DNA from: a bacterium
GTDB taxonomy: Bacteria; Vulcanimicrobiota; Xenobia; Xenobiales; JADMJV01
DNA: 54,842 bases
Direction: 5' to 3'
NCBI GenBank assembly: GCA_018266105.1
Contig: JAFEBA010000092.1
Location: 1-54,842, forward strand
The translations under genes and the position numbers were made by a program. Below, in pieces: positions 23,551 to 30,927 of the stretch; the stretch's first letter is position 1, and each line of letters starts with the position of its first letter. The notes beneath the pieces are model-generated. The model ran no database searches and was not told the DNA's origin. It saw only the letters and a list, made by a program, of their open reading frames with translations.

Positions 23551-24246
23551 ATGGAGAGGTTGAAGAAAATACCATTCGAACAAATGGTCGTTATGTTGAG
23601 TGTTCTTCAAGAAACCAAGGGTCGTCCTATGTCGATCCGAGCCTTTGCAGAGGCCGCCGAAACCAGTCCCAGGCGTATCCGAAGGCTGATCCGCCAGGGC
23701 CGACTGCGCACCATCGAAAATCAAGCCGGTGAAGTGCGTATCCCGGAGACGGAGCTTGAGCGTCTCTCAAGGTGGAAGGACCGTCGTCGACTCTCTCAGT
23801 CGATGGAACTCAAGGCGATTTCCATGGAGTTCGAGCCTTCCCGCACCACCTTGAGGGCGGTTAAAGACGATCCCATCCAGGAAACCTACGCCATGCAGAT
23901 TCCGCTGTCGCGTCACGAGGCGGCCATGATGCGCATCGGCTACCTGGAGTCCGAGCTGGCTGTCTGCCACCGAATGCTTGAGGAGGGCAAAGATCGCGAA
24001 GTGCTGCTGCGCGATAACGTGGCGGAGGAACTGGAGCGTGCCGAACTGGCTGAGACCCGTCTGGAGGAGATGCAGGACAAGCTGATCCAGACCGAGTTCA
24101 AGCTGGAAGAGATGCGCTCACAAGTGATCGAGAGCAGCTTTCAGGCCGTCAAGCTTCAAGAAGAAGTCAAGGAATTGCGCGAGCGTTTGATGTCCAGCTG
24201 GTTCAGTCGCATGCTGGAAGTCTGGCGCACCAAAAAACAAGCATAG
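23551..24246 (+). CDS. HTH DNA-binding protein with C-terminal coiled coil
   Basis: A 231-aa protein. Residues 12-75 look like an excisionase/MerR-type winged helix-turn-helix: SIRAFAEAAETSPRRIRRLIRQGRLRTI then a wing-like VRIPETELERL. Residues 120-225 form a long acidic coiled coil (LESELAVCHRMLEEG, EELERAELAETRLEEMQDKL, LQEEVKELRERL). A DNA-binding head on a coiled-coil stalk suggests a dimeric or filament-forming regulator or nucleoid protein. It is divergent from the MMPL-headed operon, so it might control it. No effector domain is seen. The start lacks an obvious ribosome binding site. Confidence 0.65.
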   Translation: MERLKKIPFEQMVVMLSVLQETKGRPMSIRAFAEAAETSPRRIRRLIRQGRLRTIENQAGEVRIPETELERLSRWKDRRRLSQSMELKAISMEFEPSRTTLRAVKDDPIQETYAMQIPLSRHEAAMMRIGYLESELAVCHRMLEEGKDREVLLRDNVAEELERAELAETRLEEMQDKLIQTEFKLEEMRSQVIESSFQAVKLQEEVKELRERLMSSWFSRMLEVWRTKKQA

Positions 24247-24292
24247 ATCCCAAAAAGAGGGTGGGGGGCTTTGTGGGCGAGAAAACCTGGAT

Positions 24293-24589
24293 ATGGATGA
24301 ACCTGATTTTTTGGGCCTGGCTCATGCGTGGCTGGACGGGGACCCACGTAGCGCGAATCTTCGCGAGACCGACCCGGAGCGGCACGCAAAGCTTGTCTTA
24401 AAGCTGGCCCACGCTCTGGAGCAACGCCGCGCCACGGCCGAGAAGCCCATCGATGACAAAGATGCATTGATTGTGACCGTGCCCGAGGAGCGTTTTACTC
24501 CCAAGGGTCTGGACGATCACGCCATGGAGCAGTTGGAAGCTCACGTGAAAGAGCACATGGAGAAGTTCACGGAGCCGGATGGCTCCTAA
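24293..24589 (+). CDS. Small acidic hypothetical protein, 98 aa
   Basis: Starts at ATG 24293, 46 nt after the HTH gene, and overlaps the convergent minus-strand gene by 23 bp at its 3' end. The sequence is charged and probably helical (AKLVLKLAHALEQRR, MEQLEAHVKEHMEK) with a short beta-like DALIVTVPEERF in the middle. No signal peptide or Cys. No family recognised. Position suggests co-transcription with the HTH protein. The ribosome binding site is weak, so the gene call is less secure than its neighbours. Confidence 0.5.
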   Translation: MDEPDFLGLAHAWLDGDPRSANLRETDPERHAKLVLKLAHALEQRRATAEKPIDDKDALIVTVPEERFTPKGLDDHAMEQLEAHVKEHMEKFTEPDGS

Positions 24590-26078
24590 AGCGACAACGC
24601 GCTCTGCGCGCCAGCCGAAGGGCGTAAGTTTCTAATTGACCGTAGTCCAGCTGCGGCGCATCTGAGCTGAAACGCAGCCAGCGGTCCCCACTCCTTAACA
24701 GCAACTGATGAAGAGTTGGGCTTTGCTGTTGGAAGACTTCCACCCAGGTGAGCTGGGTCAGATCGGCCAGCTTCTGATCGGAGACCTCGCTTTGGGATCC
24801 GTAGAGCACCGTCAAGACCCGTCCGTGCTTGTTGATCCAGAGCGTAACCAGCTCATCGAAGCGGTGGAGCAGGTTGAAGAGTTGTCCGGCCGGACCCAGT
24901 GGATAAAGTCCTTCAGCGAAGTCGAATGGCAGTCTGTAGTCGCGATTCCACAGGCGTTCGGCATCGGGAAGGTATTGCCGCACCTCCTCGTCAATGACGG
25001 CGAAAGGTTTGTGAGTGATCCGCCGGATCGGGAATCTGCGCAGGATATCCGCCAGGTCATCGTTCACCAGTTGGATCGCGTTCTCATCCAGAATGGGCTT
25101 CAGTTGGCTGAGGTCGGTGGCCACATCCTCTCGGCAGATAACACAGCAGGCTCCAGGCCAGCTGCCCCGGACGCGCACCGGGTCCAGGGCGATGCCCCGT
25201 TTGATGTAAATCAACGTGATCTCAGGGTTGGGGGCTTCGCGCATGCCCAACCAGCGTCGTAGCCTGAGCTCTCCCCGGGCGGAGCCTTCCTGAATAAGCC
25301 TCGAGCCTTCGACCCTGATTTCGGGTGCATCAATGATGGCGACTCGAGAATTTCGTGGCCCCGCGAAGCATCCGATGATTGGGGAGCGCTCGCCGTTGAC
25401 TTCAAAGTGACCCGTTGTCCGCTGCTCAAATGAGGCCAGGCAGAAATGGTCAGGGCCTGTAGAGGGCTGCAGCAGTTCAGCCGCCCAGGTCGGCTGCGCG
25501 CCTTTCAGAGAGTGGTCCCTGGCGATTGCACCAAGATCTTCAGGCCGCCCGGTGCAGATCATTCGACCGTCCAGGCGCACCGGAATGGGGCAGAGGGCGC
25601 ACCGCGCGATCAGGGATTGCTGGACTTCGGCGCTTTGGTCCGGCCCGAGAAAACGCTGCCAGAAGCTGACTGATTGTCGAGAAAGGTGAAGTCGGAAGGC
25701 TCCGGTTGCGGCCTGGCTGGCCTGGTTGGGGTGTTTGGACCAGATCTGACCTCCCATCTCCAGAATCACGTCTTTGGGGTGAGTGGCCAGGGCAGCCAGG
25801 AGCATTGTTGCCAGGTCACCGTCCTGGCCCAAAACCTCGCTCAGTGCCGGGGTCTCCCGGGGTTGGAAGCGCACCTCCACGGAACTGCGGGCCAGGCGGA
25901 TGTCCACCCCGTCCGCCCCCAGGCCAACCGCGACCTGAACAGACTTCAGCAGATAGAGGGCCGGTTCGACGCTCTGGTATTTCTCCAGCCTTCGCACCCG
26001 GGCTCGTGGATCCAGGCTGAATTGTCCCGGCTGAGCCTGCAGGCCCTCGTTGAAAAGATTGCTGATGAAGGAATCCAA
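24567..26078 (-). CDS. Large conserved-style protein of unknown function
   Basis: About 503 aa. The open frame runs further upstream to 26618, but those first 180 codons are antisense to the metallophosphoesterase gene. The plausible start is TTG at 26078, 5 nt after that gene's stop, beginning LDSFISNLFNEG. Residues 20-75 (SLDPRARVRRLEKYQS, then LYLLKSVQVAVGLGAD) recall the first helix and strand of GHKL-type ATPase folds, but no ATP-binding N box is certain. Later parts have IPVRLDGRMI, a CCVICRED Cys cluster near 340, and a leucine-rich C-terminus. The last 23 bp overlap a convergent gene. Function unknown; the fold comment is speculative. Confidence 0.55.
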   Translation of the reverse strand: MDSFISNLFNEGLQAQPGQFSLDPRARVRRLEKYQSVEPALYLLKSVQVAVGLGADGVDIRLARSSVEVRFQPRETPALSEVLGQDGDLATMLLAALATHPKDVILEMGGQIWSKHPNQASQAATGAFRLHLSRQSVSFWQRFLGPDQSAEVQQSLIARCALCPIPVRLDGRMICTGRPEDLGAIARDHSLKGAQPTWAAELLQPSTGPDHFCLASFEQRTTGHFEVNGERSPIIGCFAGPRNSRVAIIDAPEIRVEGSRLIQEGSARGELRLRRWLGMREAPNPEITLIYIKRGIALDPVRVRGSWPGACCVICREDVATDLSQLKPILDENAIQLVNDDLADILRRFPIRRITHKPFAVIDEEVRQYLPDAERLWNRDYRLPFDFAEGLYPLGPAGQLFNLLHRFDELVTLWINKHGRVLTVLYGSQSEVSDQKLADLTQLTWVEVFQQQSPTLHQLLLRSGDRWLRFSSDAPQLDYGQLETYALRLARRARCRFRSHPAP

Positions 26079-26083
26079 GAGTT

Positions 26084-27139
26084 TTAGGGATCCACCCAGA
26101 ACTGCTCCAGGATACTTTTGCGCTGGTCCGGGTCTTCTGCTTTCTTCTGCCACTTCTCGTAATGCGCGTAGATGTCGCAGACGTATTGGGTAAAAAAGTC
26201 TCGGTCGTCTCGAATCCTTTGCAGGAAGCCTTCGATGTGATCGGGCTCCACCTGGTAGTGGATATTCCATTCCGGATGCTGAATGTAGTGCAGGGTGTAG
26301 TCGACTTTCTGCACGCCCTGCTCGTCGACTTGCCAGGTATAGTCTCGCCAATTGGACTGATACCCATATTTGGTGGCCAGCGCGCCGCCCGTCAGTATGG
26401 GAATGGGCCGACTCGGGCACATGGCCTGCACGTGATTGCGATGCATGTGGCCGCAGACGAACAGAACCTTGCCCGAATATTGGCTCAGGAGGTTCTGAAG
26501 TTGCTTGATGTACTCGACTTTCCAGCCTGGCTTTCCAACGTAGAGATCCCAACTGGGGGCGATGTGACATAAGATGATGACCGGCTGATGAGAGTCCCCC
26601 AGGGCGTCTTTGAGCCATTCGAAGGTTTGCTTTGCCTGCTCGGGTGCCTCTGGAGTCTTGTTGAGGGGCGAAAAGATCTGTGAGTTGAGCGTGATCCAGC
26701 GAAATCCCCCTAGTTGACTTGGGGAAATGCCGTTGCCCAGCTCGTCCAGGTAGTTCTTTTCACCAAATGCTTCTTGGAACGCTCTCCACTGAGCTTTCAG
26801 ATCTGCCGGTTGGGTCTGATAATTGTGCCCGACGTCGTCGTTGCCCGGGGCCAGGAAGATGTCACCCTGGTAGCCCGCCAGAGCCTTACGCCAGCGCTGT
26901 AAGTCGAGCACGATGCGGGTATCGAATTCACTTTTGTCCAGGCTGTTGTCGCCGTGGTCTCCTGTCAGCAGAATCGCTTGCGGATGGAGGGCCAATCCCT
27001 GTTCGGTCGCTTCCTTCAGGGCTTCCAGCCAGAAATGCGGTCCACCCGAATGCATATCGCTGAACTGAACCAGTCTCAGCTCTTCGGCTGCGGCCAGCCT
27101 CGTAAAAAGTAATGCCCCCAGCAGCCATGATCTCCACAT
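26084..27139 (-). CDS. Exported calcineurin-type metallophosphoesterase
   Basis: A 351-aa protein with a signal peptide (MWRSWLLGALLFTRLAAAEE, cleavage after AAA). Metal ligands in order: FSDMHSG (Asp, His), LTGDHGDN (Asp), PGNDDVGHN (Asn), LCHIAPSW (His) and CGHMHRNH (two His). All six expected positions are present, so it should be active. The GNDD variant replaces the common GNHD, so the residue after Asn is Asp. Family members of this secreted kind resemble acid sphingomyelinase-like or nucleotide phosphodiesterases; substrate cannot be told. It lies 68 bp downstream of the ftsZ terminator with no evident ribosome binding site, and 5 bp before the unknown gene on the same strand. Confidence 0.8.
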   Translation of the reverse strand: MWRSWLLGALLFTRLAAAEELRLVQFSDMHSGGPHFWLEALKEATEQGLALHPQAILLTGDHGDNSLDKSEFDTRIVLDLQRWRKALAGYQGDIFLAPGNDDVGHNYQTQPADLKAQWRAFQEAFGEKNYLDELGNGISPSQLGGFRWITLNSQIFSPLNKTPEAPEQAKQTFEWLKDALGDSHQPVIILCHIAPSWDLYVGKPGWKVEYIKQLQNLLSQYSGKVLFVCGHMHRNHVQAMCPSRPIPILTGGALATKYGYQSNWRDYTWQVDEQGVQKVDYTLHYIQHPEWNIHYQVEPDHIEGFLQRIRDDRDFFTQYVCDIYAHYEKWQKKAEDPDQRKSILEQFWVDP

Positions 27140-27200
27140 AGCGCGGGGACTTTGCCCCTGAGTCAGGCGTCCCTGCGCCAGGTGATGTTCACTCCATGAA

Positions 27201-27230
27201 AAGCAAAAGAGGCGCCCGGGGGGCGCCTCT
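27201..27230 (-). terminator. Intrinsic terminator after ftsZ
   Basis: A perfect 9-bp stem (27208-27216 with 27222-27230) closes a 5-nt loop. In the minus-strand direction it is followed by TTTTGCTTTT. It lies 19 nt past the ftsZ stop. The next co-directional gene begins only 68 nt further on. Confidence 0.85.
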
Positions 27231-27248
27231 CACTGGTGCGGGCGAAGT

Positions 27249-28559
27249 CTAGCCTTCGCCGCTGGCCTTATCGCTGGCACTTTCGCCTCGGCGGGCGCGG
27301 CGCCAGATGGCTGGGAGATCCATCCACTTGCTCTTCTTCTCTGTCTCGCCGCTGGCCATACCTTTGCGTACCAGACCGGCGCGGGCCGGAGCAGCGGCTG
27401 CGGCGGGGACGGGTGCTTTGGCGGCGGGAGCGGGCGGGCGCTGGGAGGGAGCGAAGGAAATCTCGGCCGATTCCGGGCGCTGACGGCGCTCGTAGGCCGT
27501 CAGTTCCTGGTGAGGCAGGGCGGCTGAGGACAGAGGGAGCAGTTCGTTGTCGCGAACCACCGGCTCGTCGTGCATTTGGTGAGAACCCAATTGGGGCTTG
27601 CGCACGCTGTCGGCGGGCACCACTCGGGTGGCGACCACGGTAGCGCGGGCGCGGCCCATCATGGAGTCGTCCTGAACGTAACCGCACAGCACCATGGCCT
27701 CGGGAGAAGCCGACTCTTGCAGCAGAGCGCAAGCAGCCGAGTAGTCCTGCAGGGTCATATCCGGGCCGGCGGTGATGTTCAGCAGGCAGCCGGCAGCGCC
27801 GTCGGGCGAGCCGCCCACCAGCGGATTGCTCAGGGCCAGCTCCACGGCGCGCTGGGCGGTGGGGGCGGTGGCCATTCCGAAGATGGCCCGGCCAGAGCCT
27901 TCCAGTACAGCTCGCACGTCGGCGAAGTCCAGGTTGATGACGCCGGGCATAGTCACGATTTCGGTCATACCGCGCACCGCGTCACAGAGCACCTGATCCA
28001 CCACGTTGAAGCTTTCGTCCAGCGGACAGTTGCCCGACTCCATGGCCAGCAGCTTCTGGTTGGGCAACACCAGCAGGGTGTCCACCTCGTCCTGCAGAGC
28101 GGCCACGCCCTCACGGGCGACTCGCACGCGTCGGTGACCTTCGAATTCAAAGGGCAGGGTCACTACAGCCACCACCAGGGCGCCAGCCTTGCGGGCCGCG
28201 CGGGCAGCTACTGGGGCTGCGCCGGTTCCGGTGCCGCCGCCCATTCCAGCGGTCAAGAAGACCATGTCCACGCCCGAGAAGAGTTCTTCCAGGCGGCTCG
28301 AGCTTTGTTCGGCGGCTTTGCTGCCCAGGCGGTGGTCGGCTCCCGCGCCCAGTCCGCGGGTGGCTCCTTCGCCCAGGAAGATCACTTTGGGACCTTTGCG
28401 ACTGGACAGAAGTGCCTGCGCATCGGTGTTGGCCAGCACCAGATCTACGCCGACAGGGGGGCGTTCGGCCAGGCGGTTGACCAGGTTACAGCCTGCGCCG
28501 CCCAGTCCCATGACCAGGATTTTTGCAGGCTGCTCTGTGTTTTGAGGGGAATTGAACAC
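27249..28559 (-). CDS. ftsZ: Cell division protein FtsZ
   Basis: FtsZ is the tubulin-like GTPase that forms the division ring. The 436-aa product begins with GTG at 28559 (GGAAGGTGGGG upstream). Seen: GLGGAGCN at 18-25, the tubulin signature GGGTGTGAAP at 107-116, and the T7-loop region NLDFADVRAVL near 208. In the T7 loop the usual FxD catalytic spacing (DFADV) is present. The linker (about 320-410) is Ala/Pro-rich and ends in a conserved C-terminal tail reading DLPAIWRRARRG, a variant of the usual IPxFLRR anchor peptide. The gene is not with murein genes: there is no ftsA, ftsQ or mur gene nearby, and it has its own promoter and terminator, so it is monocistronic. Confidence 0.95.
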   Translation of the reverse strand: MFNSPQNTEQPAKILVMGLGGAGCNLVNRLAERPPVGVDLVLANTDAQALLSSRKGPKVIFLGEGATRGLGAGADHRLGSKAAEQSSSRLEELFSGVDMVFLTAGMGGGTGTGAAPVAARAARKAGALVVAVVTLPFEFEGHRRVRVAREGVAALQDEVDTLLVLPNQKLLAMESGNCPLDESFNVVDQVLCDAVRGMTEIVTMPGVINLDFADVRAVLEGSGRAIFGMATAPTAQRAVELALSNPLVGGSPDGAAGCLLNITAGPDMTLQDYSAACALLQESASPEAMVLCGYVQDDSMMGRARATVVATRVVPADSVRKPQLGSHQMHDEPVVRDNELLPLSSAALPHQELTAYERRQRPESAEISFAPSQRPPAPAAKAPVPAAAAAPARAGLVRKGMASGETEKKSKWMDLPAIWRRARRGESASDKASGEG

Positions 28560-28588
28560 GACCCCACCTTCCTTTTCGACTGAATTTT

Positions 28589-28616
28589 ATTCTAGTAGAT
28601 AGTGAAAATTCTTCAA
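28589..28616 (-). promoter_or_regulatory. Putative ftsZ promoter
   Basis: On the minus strand TTGAAG (28616-28611) and TAGAAT (28594-28589) are separated by 16 nt, about 30 nt before the GTG start of ftsZ. The 165-bp intergenic stretch to the divergent moxR gene is markedly AT-rich and holds two more CTTC-type A/T tracts, but I see no convincing promoter facing moxR. Confidence 0.5.
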
Positions 28617-28724
28617 GTATCGCAAAATCCTTCACAAAATAGAAAACTTCTCACAAGGGATCCGGGCTCCAATAAAACATAGAACACAGTTTCGGAAATG
28701 AACCCATGAAAGTGAGCGCGCGTA

Positions 28725-29657
28725 GTGGCCGACGTGAATGTCTTCCAACGTATTATGACCAATCTGGAGACAGTGGTGCGCGGCAAAACGCAGCCACTGC
28801 AACTACTCGTGGCGACGATCTTCGCTGGAGGGCACGTGCTGATGGAGGACGTGCCGGGTGTGGGAAAGACCACTCTCTCTAAGGCCCTGGCCAAGACCAT
28901 CGGTGGTGAGTTTAAGCGCGTTCAGTTTACGCCCGACTTGTTGCCGACCGACATCCTGGGCTCTTCGATCTACAGTCCCCGGGACGGGAGCTTCGAGTTT
29001 CGCCAGGGGCCCATCTTCGCTAACGTGGTGCTGGCCGATGAAATCAATCGCGCCAGCCCTCGCACTCAGTCTAGTTTGCTGGAAGCGATGTCGGAAGGTC
29101 AGGCCACCGTGGAAGGCGTGACCTACCCTCTGCCCAAGCCGTTTTTGGTGCTGGCCACTCAGAACCCGGTTGAATTCCACGGCACCTACCCGTTGCCTGA
29201 AGCCCAACTCGACCGCTTCTCCACCAAGCTTTCCATGGGCTATCCGGGCAAGGCTGATGAGGCCTCGATCTTGGAGGGGCAGCGTGGCAGCCATCCGCTG
29301 GACAAGCTGGAGCCAGCCATCCAACTCGATGAGCTGCTGGAAGTGCAAAAGACCGTGGCTCAGATCAAGATGTCCAGCGAGGTGCTCGACTATCTGCTGA
29401 ATATCATTCAGGCCACTCGCAATGATAGCCGGCTGCGGCTGGGCTCCAGCCCGCGCGGTTCGCTGGCCTATTACCGCGTCTGCCAGTCCTGGGCCTATTG
29501 CCAGGGACGTGATTACGTTCTTCCGGACGATTTGCAGAAAATGGCCGAGCCGGTGCTGGCTCATCGTCTGGTGCTGGATACCAAGACCAAATATAGCGGC
29601 GTCAGCAAGGAGCAGATCGTGGCCGAGCTTCTGAAGAAGGTGGCCGTCCCTGTCTGA
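28725..29657 (+). CDS. MoxR-type AAA+ ATPase
   Basis: A 310-aa ATPase from GTG at 28725. Walker A is PGVGKTT (44-50), Walker B VVLADEINRA (101-110, Asp105-Glu106), then SPRTQSSLLEAM, sensor 1 LATQNPVEFHGTYPLPEAQLDRF, and sensor 2 SPRGSLAYYRV. This matches the MoxR family, chaperone-like ATPases that help assemble or activate envelope or metal-enzyme partners. It is followed immediately by DUF58 and transglutaminase genes, the standard MoxR/DUF58/TgpA-like layout. It is divergent from ftsZ. The exact client is not known. Confidence 0.92.
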   Translation: MADVNVFQRIMTNLETVVRGKTQPLQLLVATIFAGGHVLMEDVPGVGKTTLSKALAKTIGGEFKRVQFTPDLLPTDILGSSIYSPRDGSFEFRQGPIFANVVLADEINRASPRTQSSLLEAMSEGQATVEGVTYPLPKPFLVLATQNPVEFHGTYPLPEAQLDRFSTKLSMGYPGKADEASILEGQRGSHPLDKLEPAIQLDELLEVQKTVAQIKMSSEVLDYLLNIIQATRNDSRLRLGSSPRGSLAYYRVCQSWAYCQGRDYVLPDDLQKMAEPVLAHRLVLDTKTKYSGVSKEQIVAELLKKVAVPV

Positions 29658-29739
29658 AGCTCAGCCGATAGGCAGTCCTCAGGACCGGCGCAGTGCGATC
29701 GAGAGATCGTGGAGTTACCGCGCCTTCCGCTCGCTCATC

Positions 29740-30927
29740 ATGGAGCGCCTGACGGGCAGCGGAACCCTGATCTTCTACCTTGGTCTGGGCAGCAATCTGC
29801 TCACGGGCGGCTCGGCTATTTTCAAGGGGCATCTGCTGGCTTGCGCCCTGGCATCGGTCCTGCTCACCTCCATGGCGGCGGCACGAATGGCTCGGCGTCG
29901 CCTGCGCCTGACCCCGCTTATTCCGGAGCGGGTCACTCAGGGACAGCCCTTTGAAATCGGATGTCGGGTTGAGAATGACAGCAGGCGCAGCGCCAGCGAT
30001 GTCAACTTACGGCTGATCGGTCTTCCTCGTAGTCTGGGTTTGGAGAACGAATTTGGACCCTACCTGGGAACGCTTCAACCCGGCCAAAGCAAAACCGGTC
30101 ATTGGTACATTACCCTGGACAGACGGGGGCGCTACGCGGTTGAAGCGATCCATCAGGCCACCGTCTTCCCCTTTGGGCTTTGGCGCGACTGGTACCGTCA
30201 CGAGGTGGGCCGCAGTTTGCTGGTCTATCCTAAGTTCCAGGCCTTGCTCAGTCTGGACATGCCGGTAGGGCGCAAATATCAGCCCGGAGGCATGGCCCTG
30301 ACCTCCAACGTGGGCGACTCGACCGAGTTTCTTTCGGTGCGAGAGTTCCGAGCCGGGGATAGCCTGCGCATGATCCATTGGCGTTCCTGGGCCCGGCGGG
30401 GGAAGCCCGTGGTCAAGGAGTTTCAGGAAGAGTTCTTTTGTCGCATCGCCCTGGTCATGGACACATTTCTTAGCCAGGCCGAAGTTAAGCGGCGGCGCGA
30501 GGATTTCGAAGCGGCAATCTCGCTGGCGGCCGCCATCTCCGACCAGATTTCTCGGGACGAATATGTCATTGACCTGTTCGCGGCCGGTCCCGAACTTTAT
30601 CAGTTGCAGGCCGGGCGAAGCCTGGCATACCTCGAGAACGTGCTGGACATTCTGGCTTGCGTGGAACCCTGCACCGAGCCGGCCTTTCAGAAGCTTGAGC
30701 CGGTTCTGTTGGACGGACTCGAGAATGTCACCACCACGGTGGTGGTGCTGCTGGCCTGGGACGAAGCGCGCATTCGACTGCTGAGGGCCATCCGCGAGCG
30801 TGGCTGCGCCTTGAAGGTCATTTTCGTGGGCGACGATCTCGGAGATCTTAGTGGGGTGGACGACTTTGCCCCCGGGCACCAGACTCTGACCGCCGTCCAG
30901 ATCAAGCAGGGAGTTGACCGGCTGTGA
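29740..30927 (+). CDS. DUF58-domain protein
   Basis: 395 aa from ATG 29740. Two membrane segments lie near residues 6-45. The DUF58 core is visible as VREFRAGDSLRMIHWRSWARRGKPVVKEF near 202-231, with a following VWA-like fold (ALVMDTFL). In-frame sequence continues upstream to a CTG at 29650 that overlaps the MoxR stop by 8 bp and has AAGAAGG 9 nt before it. The added residues (SWSYRAFRSLIMERL) look like a normal amphipathic lead to the first helix, so the true start may be there. DUF58 proteins work with MoxR ATPases. Ends with a 4-bp overlap with the transglutaminase gene. Confidence 0.85.
   Translation: MERLTGSGTLIFYLGLGSNLLTGGSAIFKGHLLACALASVLLTSMAAARMARRRLRLTPLIPERVTQGQPFEIGCRVENDSRRSASDVNLRLIGLPRSLGLENEFGPYLGTLQPGQSKTGHWYITLDRRGRYAVEAIHQATVFPFGLWRDWYRHEVGRSLLVYPKFQALLSLDMPVGRKYQPGGMALTSNVGDSTEFLSVREFRAGDSLRMIHWRSWARRGKPVVKEFQEEFFCRIALVMDTFLSQAEVKRRREDFEAAISLAAAISDQISRDEYVIDLFAAGPELYQLQAGRSLAYLENVLDILACVEPCTEPAFQKLEPVLLDGLENVTTTVVVLLAWDEARIRLLRAIRERGCALKVIFVGDDLGDLSGVDDFAPGHQTLTAVQIKQGVDRL

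Noticed and set aside
26079..26618. N-terminal extension of the 503-aa unknown
   Set aside because: It overlaps the well-supported metallophosphoesterase in another frame and is Arg/Ser-rich shadow sequence.
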